Assembly: GCF_964340395.1 (NCBI RefSeq)
Contig: NC_135550.1
Span: 7,078,101 to 7,142,100, forward strand
DNA: 64,000 nucleotides
Direction of reading: 5' to 3'
Source: Glandiceps talaboti
Taxonomy: Eukaryota; Hemichordata; Enteropneusta; Spengelidae
Numbering within the stretch: position 1 is the stretch's first letter; each line of letters begins with the position of its first letter. Of the stretch, positions 42,540-55,472 are shown in pieces. The position numbers and the translations under genes are program-made. Below the pieces are notes generated by a model. The model was not told the DNA's origin. It worked only from the letters and a program-made list of their open reading frames with translations, and searched no databases.

Positions 42540-42975
42540 GTTGTAGCAAAACTTTACACATTTTGAAATATTTATCCACATGCTGATCCATGCTAGGTAT
42601 AGGAGTTCAATTAGTGAATGTTTATCCAGTTACCTAGCTGTTGCTATGGGTGTGCTATTGTTGCTAGGCATATTTGCATACACTGTTTGAATGTTTGTTC
42701 AATTGCTATGAATCCAAGTGGTTATCTTTGTGACACACCATCGTTTGGCTGTTGCTATGGGCATGGCCTTGTTGCTAGGGATAGTTAGATCCAATTTTAA
42801 AATTTTTAATCAATTGCCTGAGATCATTACATGTCTAATAGTTTGTCATCTATACATCCTCAAATGTATCTCCTATCTGCTCAGTAGTTTTGGATTTGAA
42901 GATTTTTGACCCAAACTACACAATTTTAGAGCTAATTTGCTTATTACTGATGGGATCAAAGTCATGTATAAATCT
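42540..42975. repeat. Dispersed repeat with an internal ~110-bp repeat
   Basis: CTGTTGCTATGGG(T/C)(G/A)TG...TTGTTGCTAGG(C/G)AT occurs twice, at about 42638 and 42748. The 3' portion (TTTTTGACCCAAA) resembles the sequence at 49880 beside the second SINE, so this is an interspersed family. Confidence 0.6.
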
Positions 42976-42982
42976 TAAACGT

Positions 42983-43350
42983 GGAGTCATGATGGGTGAA
43001 TGGTTAGCGTCACCGGCTTGGAATCTACAGGTTGCAGGTTCGAGCCCCGTCGCTGCCTGCTGTTTGTTTCTGAGTGGCTAAAGTCCTTGGGCAAGATTTG
43101 AACCATGACTGTGCCTCAGTCAACCCAGCTGTATAACTGGGGACCTGGTAGGATGTAGGTTGCAAAAAATATGAAGGCTTTAAATCCTATGTGCTTAAAT
43201 GGCTGCAATGTATTGTATGCTCCCCGGGGAGTTGAGGAAGACTAAAGGGCCGTTGTGCCGTTCTGATCTGAGCCAGGGGTAATAATTGGAAAGCGCTTTG
43301 AGCACGGAGTGGGAAAGCGCTATATAAGAACCCAACATTATTATTATTAA
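42983..43350 (+). mobile_element. tRNA-derived SINE, copy 1
   Basis: The head carries pol III promoter boxes: an A-box-like TGGTTAGCGTCACCGG and a B box GGTTCGAGCCC. Then comes a body with GGGCAAGATTTGAACC, and a tail AAAGCGCTTTGAGC...AAAGCGCTATATAAG ending in (ATT)n. The flanks share TTAAACG (42975-42981 and 43347-43353), a probable target duplication. Near-identical to the copy at 49955, so the family has been active fairly recently. The AGCGCTTTGAGC tail resembles LINE-derived SINE tails; the partner LINE is unknown. Confidence 0.88.
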
Positions 43351-43353
43351 ACG

Positions 43354-43640
43354 ACATACCACTAAGAATGTTCCAACCAAAATTATGACCAAAAATGACA
43401 TTTTTTTACCCAAATCACACACCTGTAATGCGATCATTTTTCTTTGAACAATTTTCCAACAAGACACCACAAGTGATGTGCCCACAAATACCAAAGCAAT
43501 CAGTTTTGAGTTTAAGTCATCCATACATATACATACACACCAACAGCCAGACACCACACCATACCTATAGCACTACTGAACCTTATCAGTTCAGTTATGC
43601 TAAAATATTACTTCAAACATGTGTGATTTGTAATGGTTGG
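43354..43640. repeat. Dispersed repeat flanking SINE copy 1
   Basis: AAAAATGACATTTTTT...CACACCTG.AATGCGATCATTTTTC and the CCTATAGCA.TACTGA block also occur around SINE copy 2, split there by the insertion. An older interspersed family. Confidence 0.55.
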
Positions 43641-45300
43641 TGTATGGTCCAAGTTAACTGAAATTTGAAGTTTGCATTTGTAATAGCCTAATTACCAAAA
43701 ATGATAAATTTTGCAAATTACTTCTTAAAACTAAAAACTATACCAATAGGCTTTGTAGGATATGTCACAATTGTTATAATGAAAGTTGAAGCATAATTAC
43801 CAAATACCATTAATTATGCAAATGTTCAGCACAGCCAAGATGGCCACCATCTTTGTGTACAACTTTCAAAGTGCAAATTATAGTGTGGGTTGCGGGCTGC
43901 TGTGGGTCGCTTTGTGCAGGCTGCAGGCCTACTGCAGAAGGCTGTGGGCCTGGAGTGTAACTATTGTGTAGGCTGCGAGTCACTATTATTTTTCCATTAA
44001 ATGTTAATTTATTCACCCAAGAAACTTGTTTGCTGGCCACTGTGGTAACTTATTGCGCAGGTCACATGCTACTGCCAGTCACAGTACATACACTGTACTA
44101 TTCTATGTGCTGGGCAAATTGCACACACAAGTTTGTGTATTTACCCCCCCCCCCCCCCCCCCCCCCAGTGATGGCTATTTTTTTAAATGATTAGTTAGTT
44201 ACCATAGCACTAACTTTATTATTATGTACTTACAATGATTACATAAGACTAACTATTACTGTAACAGAGATGACTGTGGACCAACTCATCTCTGAAACAA
44301 CTTGGAAACACTTTCAAATAATTTAATGAATTTGTATCTCTAAATGGTAACTGACCTCCACCGTGCATGTTTTCGCCAAATTTTCTCACTTTCCACTTGA
44401 TCTTTATTTATTATTTAGGTCAATATGACTTGAAATTATTTAAACTTTTGAAACCATAAAATTAGTGATACTTTTATGATATAACAAAGTTGTGTTTTAC
44501 TTCTGAATGGTGCTCTAAATGGCCTCCAAAAGGTGTTCATTTTTCAAAAAGCTCTTTCCATGGGAGGGGGACACCACTCCCAAACCCTTCCCCGCGCATG
44601 TATAGCAGGTGCGGACACGCGTAGCATGCACTTCTCCCCATACTTTTTCCAGTTCTCTCCCCCTACTTTAAAACTTACTGAAACCCCTAGGTTTACAATT
44701 ATATTAACTCCAATTCTAATATTGTACTTTATAATTAGCTGAATTAATATGATTGTAATGGTAATAGTTCACTCAATCTAAGAGATATCCTAGAACTTCA
44801 AGTTTGGTTACTAAACCATGAATATTTTGCATGTCTGTGAACAGACAATCATACTTCTCATAGGGTTCCTGTCTAAAGAGCTTTATACATGTGAAGCAAT
44901 GGATTTGGGATAGCAATTTACCAGATACACTTAAACTTACTGTAAATGTAACAAGTAAAATTAACCATGCAGTGTGCTGTATTGTGCTTTGAGAATCTAG
45001 AGTGTCTTTTGCAAGAACAAGAAGAATGTCTCTTGTCAACAGATGTCGGGGGGGGGGGAGTGTTTTTTTATTTGTCAGAGGGGGTTTCAACTTTGGATTG
45101 TTTTGTGGATGAACCACAGGAGGGTCACTATTTTTAAGTACAACACGAACAAGAAGTCACCGGCCCACCCCCGGCCATAAAAACTGATCGCTCCCTAGTA
45201 GGAATGATTTTCAGAATCGTTTACAAATGAAAATATTATGTTTTGAATGCGTATGGGCCATTCCAGATTGAACGCATCCATTTCTCGAAAGTGTTATGGT
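43641..45300. other. Non-coding; poly(C) at 44144-44166
   Basis: No supported gene. The GC-richer patch at 44560-44640 (CGCGCATG, GGACACGCGTAGC) and a poly(G) near 45048-45057 suggest worn repeats. Confidence 0.4.
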
Positions 45301-45307
45301 GCAGACT

Positions 45308-45368
45308 GCTGTTTACTTTGCCTGTTTGCAAAAGGTTCCGTTCGACGGTCTGGGGTCAGCAGTTATAC
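45308..45368. mobile_element. Single end related to the 5641-5960 element
   Basis: GTTTACTTTGCCTGTTTGCA ... GGTCTG..GTCAGCAGTTAT lines up with the arm at 5899-5959 (GTTTACTTTCCCTGTTTG ... GTCTG.TGTCGGCAGTTGTAT). No partner arm was found close by, so it may be a fragment. Confidence 0.5.
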
Positions 45369-47109
45369 AATACAAAATAACCCAGCTCACCAGAAACTAA
45401 ATTGAAGAATGTCAACTGAACTTGTAAAAATTAACAACATTTTACTTGTTACTTACTTTGGCCATAGACCCTGCATGTAGCAGTAGGGTCTATGGTTTGA
45501 CTCAATACTACAGACTTAGCCTAGGGAATCCAGTCATGTGGGCATTCTTGGTTCTTAGCCTTTCCATTTATCAGTACAGTGTAAAAAATGCTCAAAATAT
45601 TAAACTATGCCTCACCACAGTAAAACAAAACTATACTGTTATCTACAACATGTATTATTTGTGTTTCTGTAAAGTTTCTAATGCTGTTCAGTGTTGTCTA
45701 GTTCAGTCAACAAATAGCATACAACTTGCGCCAACAAATTTGTTGGCTCTGATCATTTTTACTGGGCATGATACAATCATGTACATCAAAATTAACAATT
45801 TGATTTTGCTTGCATGGTTTCCTGTGATGACATGTGCACAGCAAAAAACATTTCACATTGATACATATTTTGATGTGTGCTGACATTGAGTAAATTGTTG
45901 CATAAAACCCCATTAGCATTTATGACCAAAGTTTGCAAAAATGAGGTGTTCGAGACAAACTGACAATAGACAAACACCTCAGTTATGCAGACTCCAGTGT
46001 TGACTGTACTGCTATAGTCTAAAAAGACCTGGTTCCTCTCTGGTATACGATTTCGGTTTTTTTCAAAAAGTGACTGCATGAAGGTGAACATGGAAACAGA
46101 AGTAAATTTTCACCATTTTACATGCAAATAAAAAATTTAGGATGTGGATGGGGAACGGTTATCATATCAGAAATATGTACTATATTTTTATTTGGCCTAA
46201 GTATTCCCTGTTGACTACATTTTCAACAGGTGTAGTCAATATGACTACTAAACAAAAACGTTAGTTTCCAGCCCTGTATGCAAAAAGTAAAAGCGTAGAC
46301 ACATTCTGCCTTCTCTAGTAAATCTCACATACAGTCACATCACATGTACCATGTGTAACAAAAACACAGTGTATTTGGAAACAACTTCACAGACAGTTGC
46401 TAGCCAGTTGATTGAGACTCTCCAAGTCCAACAACTAGTTACGTACAAATGTTGCAATTTGATACATGGCATTCGAGAAGTACGTAGTGTTAAATAAGGT
46501 TCTTGAGAATTGGCAGGTAAAAACAATGCAAAAAATACATATTTCAAAAATGGTAAACGAGCCCACCTCAGCTCACGTCACCCGACCACGCCAAATTTCC
46601 CGCGGGCCTCGTTCTGGGTTAAACCGGAAGATTTGAATGCCACACGGTTCGTGGGGGTCCATGGGAAACATGCACGCCGACTCAGTCTAATCCCTGAATA
46701 ATTAGTGATCATCTAGCATCTCCCTAATGAAACAAAGCCAGAGAAAAGCAAAACTGTTTGATATCAACGTTCACACCTTGACTGTGACAGTGTTGACAGT
46801 ACCGTAGCCTGTGGGGGCAGCTGCCCCCCCCCGATATTTTTAGTGGGGGGGGGGGGAGAAAAAAAGAAACTTTTTGAATAAATAGCGATGTTAATATGTA
46901 TCTCGCTAATGTGTATCTTATATCTCTATTGTACGCTGGCTTATCTTTGAATAAAAATGTATCCAGTTAAAATTTTTAGCTTTTTGCAGTGTATCAAATT
47001 AAAAATTCTTTGTGCGGAAAAGTACGAAAGAAGTGCGTACATGCACTCTGCATTTTCCGCGAGTAACAGTAACCTTGAAAGTCTCCATTTGAAGATAGAA
47101 AGTCGCAAT
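45369..47109. other. No supported gene
   Basis: The AT-rich frame 45446-45883 (145 codons) has no domain. A CG-richer patch lies at 46560-46690, and a C9...G13 inverted run at 46826-46857 could pair. Confidence 0.35.
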
Positions 47110-47280
47110 AATGTTAGAGAGTGAAACTCAAACAAAAAAAGGACGGAAAAAGTCATTCAACGTGAGGTCGCCTGCTGCATACAGTGACTCCGAAGATGCG
47201 CTCGATCTCATTTACATCTTGTTTCTTATATTACTGATAAAACGGCAGATCTCTTTCCGGAACATTTGGTGGCCCTGAAA
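47110..47280 (+). CDS. Small ORF, 56 aa, possible membrane segment
   Basis: ATG-initiated: MLESETQTKKGRKKSFNV, then an acidic SDSEDALD, a hydrophobic LIYILFLILLI and a short tail ending at TAG. The surroundings (46980-47450) are richer in CG words than average, which could mean a 5' end. There are no homology cues. It may be a first exon, a transposon scrap or chance. Confidence 0.18.
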
Positions 47281-48442
47281 AACTATTAAACTAGGTAAAA
47301 CACGCAATTTAAGATCCACTCTTTGAAGGTCCACTTTTTGTTCGACGTTGTCTTTGGTTGAAATGTTGTTTTATATAATTATCTCATTGCACACTGACAC
47401 TAGCGTTATTCCGCAATTCACTTTGAAGCGACAGTGTGAAAGAATGGCCCTGCATTTGTAAACAGACTGTACCTTCGACATCAAAATCTAAACTTCAATT
47501 TCCATTATAATGATAATGACAAGGAGAATGCACTGAGTTCACCTTGGGTTCCGACATAAAGGAGGGCCATAACAGTTTTGGGAGTTGGGTAAAAAATGGA
47601 TTATTTTGTTGTGGTACTTATTTGAGAAAGCACCATCCAATTCTGTTTTTATTTAAAAGTTGTTTTTTACTTTGAATGTGACATCTTTTCAGCGACTACT
47701 TTGATATCTTATACAGTGGTTTGCTTGGCTCTGATGATGCATACATGATTTAGTGCCGAGAGTAAACGGAGATCTCAGTATCAATAGATGGATATGACTG
47801 ATTGACTGGATGTGAGCAACCACGACATCTTTACATGTAAAAGGTAACATCATCTCAAATTAGAACAGGTTGAAAGTATCTAAGAAAAGTTTAATACCAT
47901 TAGGACAGTGAAAGGAATGTTGGTGCATCTGATTGTTGGTTGAATGCATGAGTGACCTCTGGGGTAGATGGAGTCCTTGGGGTTTCCCCCTTGGCATATT
48001 TGAAGTTTTTTGCTTCTATTAAGGCAACGTGTAGGTTATTCATAGCCTTTGACGTAATATTTCCAAGCTTTGAAAAGCTAACGTAAATGTAAGTTTTAAA
48101 CAAGTTTCCCATGTCACATAAAAATGGGCCCGTGACATTGCTATAGAGGCATTAATATTGCATGTATAGTAAAGTCACTGGTAAGTTAGAGAACTTTAGG
48201 TGGCCATACATGGTGTATAATAGAAACTGGAATCTGATGAGATGTGGTGATTTGTAGTGTCAATAACATGTAGTGTCCAAAATAGAAAGTGTATTAATCT
48301 CTTCTGACAAGTTCATACTGACGAGTAGAACAATTTAGATTAACTTCTTTTATAAACTATCAATGAAGATTACAATTACGAAACCTTCAAGTTCACTTTT
48401 GCCCCAAAGTGCAATATAAGTGTGAAGTATTGATTGTTAAAC
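47281..48442. other. No firm gene; a minus-strand frame at 47900-48112
   Basis: The minus-strand 70-codon frame contains EAKNFKYAKGETPRTPSTPE and looks more protein-like than its neighbours, but I see no acceptor or partner exon. Left uncalled. Confidence 0.3.
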
Positions 48443-49869
<1,427 letters not shown>

Positions 49870-50599
49870 ACCACAAATGATGTTTTTTGACCCAAAATGC
49901 ACATCTCTGATGTGATCATTTTCATGTGAACAATTTCCCATCTACACATCCTAAGGAGTCATGATGGGTGAATGGCTAGCGTGACCGGCTTGTAATCTAC
50001 AGGTTGCAGGTTCGAGTCCCGTCGCTGCCTGCTGTTTGTTTCTGAGTGGCTAAAGTCCTTGGGCAAGATTTGAACCACGACTGTGCCTCAGTCAACCCAG
50101 CTGTATAACTGGGGACCTGGTAGGATGTAGGTTGCAATGTGAAGGCTTTAATCCTATGCGCTTAAATGGCTGCAATGGATTGTATGCTCCCTGGGGAGTT
50201 GAGGAAGACTAAAGGGCCGTTGTGCCATTCTGATCCGAGCCAGGGGTAATAATTGTAAAGCGCTTTGAGCACGGAGTGGGAAAGCGCTATATAAGAAACC
50301 AACATTATTATTATTATTAAGTAATGTCCCCAGCAAATACCAAGGTGATTGGTCTGGATTTTTTTTACTTTAAGTCATTTACACACACACACTTCTCCAT
50401 GCCTATAGCAATACTGAGCCTAGTTCAGTTGTGCTAAAAATACTACCAATTTTAGACCAAATGGGCAAAAAAAAACATCCCAAAGGGCGGCACATATACA
50501 TATATCCAACAAGGAGGAGTACCTCCCACCCCCACTCCCTGGCACACACACAGATACCATGTATCTAGCAGTACACAACCTCAGTTCAGCTGTGTTCAA
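49870..50599. repeat. Dispersed repeat interrupted by SINE copy 2
   Basis: 49870-49953 and 50320-50600 match the blocks around SINE copy 1 (TTTTTTGACCCAAAATGCAC, GTGATCATTTTC, AATACCAAGGTGATTGG, CCTATAGCAATACTGAG). The SINE sits inside it. Confidence 0.55.
49955..50319 (+). mobile_element. tRNA-derived SINE, copy 2
   Basis: Same structure as copy 1: an A-box-like start, a B box GGTTCGAGTCC, the GGGCAAGATTTGAACC body and a GCGCTATATAAGAA tail with (ATT)n. It differs from copy 1 by scattered substitutions and a few indels. Confidence 0.88.
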
Positions 50600-51646
50600 T
50601 GCCTGTTTTTCAAATACCCTTTACTATTAAAACTGCAATGTCAGGTGCTCATATAAAATATCAATGTGAACTGGAAGTTCAAAACGAGGGAAGAATCCTA
50701 GTTCTAGAACTACAAAGTAGTTTTACAACGAACCTTCACTTCGCTTCAAAGTGTATAATGAAAATTACCAAATATCCTGAATGGAAATGAATTTCGACTT
50801 GTAACACAGCACCCACTTTCTCTGTCAAGCACCCTCGCTTCAAACATGAACGATTGGTAATCTCGCCTGGTGAAGCAGATTGTATCAACTTGCTTAACAT
50901 GTAACCAAGAGAAAAACATGAAAGTTCCATTTAAAGTTCCTTGATAATATCGTGAAAATAAAGACACATACCATACACAGAATTAAAAAGAACATGTGGG
51001 TTTATTACAGACCAATGCAGATTATTTACAAAAAAAAGGTGTATTGGTATCATTATTATTATTATCATCATCATCATACTCAAATACTGTCACATAAAAT
51101 AGTGAACAAATTCTCTCCACATATAAAAAATAACCATACAACTACAACTGTTTGAACTTTTCAATCTGGCAACAATCACCCCCTCTTTTTAATCTTTTTA
51201 ATACTTCTGCCAGCCAATGATAACCTTTTTTTTTTTACTTCAAAGTCACACTGAAAAAGCTGCACCAGGGCTTGCTACAGTCACGCTACATATACTATCA
51301 CAAATTACAGTGTTAACACCGATTTTAGAACTCGATTACAAAATAATTTACATGTGCACCTTCATGAAAATTACGCAACTCATTTTGAAACATTACTGGT
51401 AACAAAAAGTACAAAAACAAGGCACTATTTGTCTAGGTCTTAAGCTTCAAGGGTTGAGGGGGGGGGGGGAAAAACCCTCTTACATTGTTGGCCATACTTA
51501 TACTTATTTTATTTTACGTAAAGTTGATCTACAGAATGTAAATTGACCTAAAATTTAGTTATTTGGCCATATGATGCACTAGGAATGACATGAGGTCTCT
51601 TCGTCTTATAATAGGAATATGGAAAGTTAGAATTCTTACTTTACTT
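50600..51646. other. No supported gene; (ATT)n(ATC)n near 51053-51077
   Basis: AT-rich. It may contain the distal 3' UTR of the minus-strand gene ending at 55451 (TTTATT words here read AATAAA on the minus strand), but nothing fixes the end. Confidence 0.3.
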
Positions 51647-51822
51647 TACTTGCCTCTACTTCTTTCATGTTCAAGCTTTGTGATTGGACGGTGTGCCTAC
51701 TTATTTAAGTGTCCAGTTCAGTAATTGGATATTGCCCCTACTTACTACAAGTGTTTAGCTTAGTGATTGGACAGTGTCCCTACTTACTCTAAAGAGTCCA
51801 GCTATGTAATTGGACAAAAGGA
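51647..51822. repeat. About 58-bp tandem repeat, three to four diverged copies
   Basis: The unit contains GTGATTGGAC(A/G)GTGT.CCTACTTA and AAG.GT(C/T)(C/T)AG. Copies start near 51670, 51720, 51760 and 51800. Confidence 0.75.
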
Positions 51823-52007
51823 AGTAAAGCCAGCCATCACTGTAGTTTGGGGGGGTACTGGCTAATGTGGCAATGTCTTTGGTCAAATACAAATTTGTAT
51901 CAGTGTGTACAAATCCAAATGACAATTGTGACAACCTATCATGTTTTGCACAACTCAAGTTCAAGTATAGATGTAACTTTTTCCCAAAAACAATATCAAC
52001 TTGACAG

Positions 52008-52162
52008 TTTGTCTGTATGACACGTTGAATAGAATACAAGTATGTATTCCTCTCAACCGTACTTGGACTCGTAGACGGAGTTTAATCACGTCTGTGCCAT
52101 CAATGACATCGTTTCTTACAAATGTACCTTACACACCCTATAAGCCCAAGACGTCAGACATT
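52008..52162 (+). CDS. Possible coding exon, plus strand
   Basis: After CAACTTGACAG, a 155-nt segment stays open in one frame to a consensus donor (ATT|GTAAGT). It reads TVCLYDTLNRIQVCIPLNRT... PYTPYKPKTSDI, balanced in composition unlike the AT-rich flanks. A possible next exon lies at about 52849-52886 (TCATCTACAG| ... CTTCAG|GTGAGT). I know no family for it. It lies opposite the likely 3' region of a minus-strand gene. Confidence 0.33.
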
Positions 52163-53059
52163 GTAAGTATACAACATCAAGTTCAGAACCCAGACAATAT
52201 GGCACTATATTTCAACTATTTTATATTTTGATGAAGTAGACGCCACTTGGCTTTGAGGCCGCTATACGTTAAATCTAAAATACTGCGTCGTTTGCTTTAA
52301 AGTTTGTGATCTACACAAAACATTTTGCTGTCATTAAACTTCTCTTAGCTCTCTCTTTAATAAACATGTTGATTGAACTTTGAAATAGTTTCATTAATCT
52401 CCATTTCAGTTCAAAAGAGTCACTTCATTGGTATTTGGTGAGAAAATGTCCTTTAATTAAAAAGTCACGACAAAAATGTTGCTATGAACATTAAAACCTA
52501 GTATGCTGTAATGTTTTGTGTGTACACACGTTTGTTTTACTGACTACAACCTAATAAATATGACATCTGTTCTTTTGGTATGTATATTTGGCTTCTTTAA
52601 AAGTACGTTTTTGAAGACAAGTTGGCTATTTTTAACATGATACAGGCAAAAATCAGTGAAATATAAATTATCGTGCTGTGTTGTGTTGAATATGTGTACG
52701 GTTTTCTCATTCTTGCAAAATGACAACTGAATGGATAAACATACATTTCATTGTGGCACTAAATATATTCATACCATAGAAATCACACCATAAATTGGCT
52801 CTCTGTATTTTTATCGGGTTTAACAAACTCATCTAACTCATCTACAGCAATGTCTACCAGCTACACTGTCTTTTTATGTCTTCAGGTGAGTAAGAAATCA
52901 CACACTTCTTTGAGGAGCTGCTTCTTTGGATATTCTAATGCTGCAAATATTCATTCAAATGACAAAGTGAAGAGACTGTATCTGTGCTGTTCCCACATCG
53001 ACACCATATATTGCTGTTATCTTGTAGTGTTGTACATGCTGTGTCACTGCAGTACTTTG

Positions 53060-53073
53060 TTGCGTGCGTGCGC

Positions 53074-53138
<65 letters not shown>
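53060..53138. repeat. (GT)n microsatellite
   Basis: GCGTGCGCGCG followed by a pure GT run; low-complexity frames arise on both strands. Confidence 0.95.
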
Positions 53139-53140
<2 letters not shown>

Positions 53141-55450
53141 CTAATGAAATACAATAGCACATCTATTCACATGCAAGGTCCTGGCCCATTTAGTCATCAC
53201 AGCAGTGTGATTATAGTCCTCATAGGGTGTGACAGTTGCTATAGTTTGCTGTCGGCTATGGGGTAGCCATGACGACATGCAAATTACTTCATTTATATAC
53301 AAATTCATCTGACTTTACATAATCCTGACAGCATGCCTTGATTGCTGTATAGGCTCACAGAGCAAATTCCCATTTAATATATCACCCAATGTACATGCAA
53401 CGTGTGTAAGGGCTTGGTATGATCTTTTAAAATAATCATATCGGAATTCAATTTCAGTCATCGAGTAAGTACTAAAATCCTTCCCCTAACAAATGAATTT
53501 GGGTTTGTGAGTTGACACAACAATCTAACAACGTTCGTTCCAGTAAACTGCAGTAAAGTTACAGTTGCTATCTCTGGTTCAACACAAACAGACTACAGTA
53601 CAACCACGTGTGCTATCAACACTAGACAGTCACAACAACAACAACAAAAACAAAAACATTTAGTTTCTCAAGCAACGAGTGAATCAGTTCTAACATAACA
53701 GATCAAAAGCGACTTGATATACCAATTACAATATGACAGCTTTTTGAAATTGGTCCACAAAATACTGTTAAAAAGGTATATCAGTTGAGAGTGCAAGTAG
53801 ACAGTAGTATAACCCATGGTTACGATACCATTTACATGATAGACTGGCCTTATGACATGTACAATTCATTATGTCCTAGTGATCATTTCTTTGAAGACCA
53901 TGTACATTAACATGAACTAAAAAAAAAAAACATGACCTTTTTTACAGCAGCAGATACTTTCATAACTTTGAATAAAACTTACATAAGGAGGTTAGTTTGT
54001 TTTTTCTTCAGGTGGATGGTTAACGGTGGTGACTAAATTTAGAACAGTTGCTCCTGTATGACTGTATGCTTACAATACTCGATTTTCGGACCTAGCTTTT
54101 TTACGTCAAATAATATCCTTCATCATGAAAGCATTTACAAGACACTTGACGACACTTGTTTTCATGACACCCTGCTTACATCTATAATCAACAGCTTTTT
54201 AAAATCAATTTATCAGAATGCTAAAATGTTTGTCATGTTTTGGTCCATACAATATTCATGCTACATCTCAAAATATAAACAAAACAAAACGTACCAATCA
54301 GAACACTGCAATGTCACCAAATATTGGCAATACATCTTCTTTTACCCTGGTTACATATACATTAATATGTCTTTCATCTTTGTAGTAGACTGGTTGAAAA
54401 AAAAAGGCACACACAAAATGTTTGCATGTCACTGATTTAAGACTACAATTACTGGTGCAAAAAAAAAAGTTGAGTTTGACAGTATGTACAGAACATGACT
54501 ATACCACGGTACTAGGAGACATAACACAGTAGTGATGTACTGTATTAGTAATGTTGCATGGCAGACACTGAGTACCAAGTCTTTTTGGTATTTCAAAATG
54601 TTTCATTTCCCAAAGATGTAGAAACTTGTAACTTCTACATTGAAGGTCTGTTTACATCTCATACTTTATGTAACTCGTTCTGGGGTGACTGCAAAAAAAA
54701 AGAAGCCTCTATGGCATACAGATTCATACGACATTAAATACTGTAGAGGAGAGATTAGAAGTAGTTAGAAATTATTTATCAATCGACAACTTTCTACAAT
54801 TTGGAAACGTAGAGCTCTCCTGTTTTACCATCAAAACACACACACACACAAGGGTGTAGTTTTTTTTCTAACCCCAACGACAAGGGTTTTTTACTTTACA
54901 TCACTAGTGAAACTCACACTTTCAAATGTCCAAAGGGTTTCTAGCATCATATGCTAGATTTGAAGTCTGTGAATACATTTTTACACCACATATTCATAAC
55001 CGTAAACAGTCACCCCATACAGAGTTGAACAAAACAAAAAAATGTACAAAAAAGCGATCACGACGTACGATGTTCAATATTCTTATCCACCAAGTGAGTC
55101 ACAATCACTGCCGCAGTTGCTTCTTCTTCTTTTTTTATCAGTCATACCTAATTTCTTGAGCTGTTTCCTACAACCAGCTCAATGACAAACCCTTAAAAAC
55201 ATGAAAAAAAGACAGCTAAATTTGCCACAACAAAGGCACACAAATTCTGAAATGTCTCTTTTTTGTGTGAAATGTGTGCAAGTAAATCTTAATTCCATTA
55301 ACAACTTATCATTATAATACAATCAACAAAAAAGAGTACATAATTACAACTATGCATTGTTATTGTTATATCAGTTCAAAGGTCGGAGGTCAAATCTCGG
55401 ACATCCTTTCTGAATCAAATTTCAAATTGTAATGCTTTGACTGACTGTCA
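53139..55450 (-). other. Presumed 3' UTR / downstream of the right-hand minus-strand gene
   Basis: AT-rich and without convincing exons. The 125-codon plus-strand frame at 54058-54435 is hydrophobic and AT-driven and is not called. Where the minus-strand transcript ends is unknown. Confidence 0.35.
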
Positions 55451-55472
55451 CTACGACTTGGAAATCTTTCTC
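55451..55472 (-). CDS. Last coding exon (distal form)
   Basis: After a strong acceptor (pyrimidine-rich stretch ending CTTCTGCAG), 22 nt complete a split Arg codon and encode RKISKS before TAG. The frame is set by the preceding exon; the 3' UTR runs left. Confidence 0.55.

Noticed and set aside
42983-43060. tRNA gene
   Set aside because: A and B box words are present, but the sequence does not close into a cloverleaf and is the head of a SINE found again at 49955.
45446-45883. 145-codon plus-strand ORF
   Set aside because: Rich in Ile, Leu, Tyr and Cys as expected by chance in AT-rich DNA; no domain or exon borders.
54058-54435. 125-codon plus-strand ORF
   Set aside because: AT-driven, hydrophobic composition with no recognisable motif, opposite the likely 3' UTR of the minus-strand gene.
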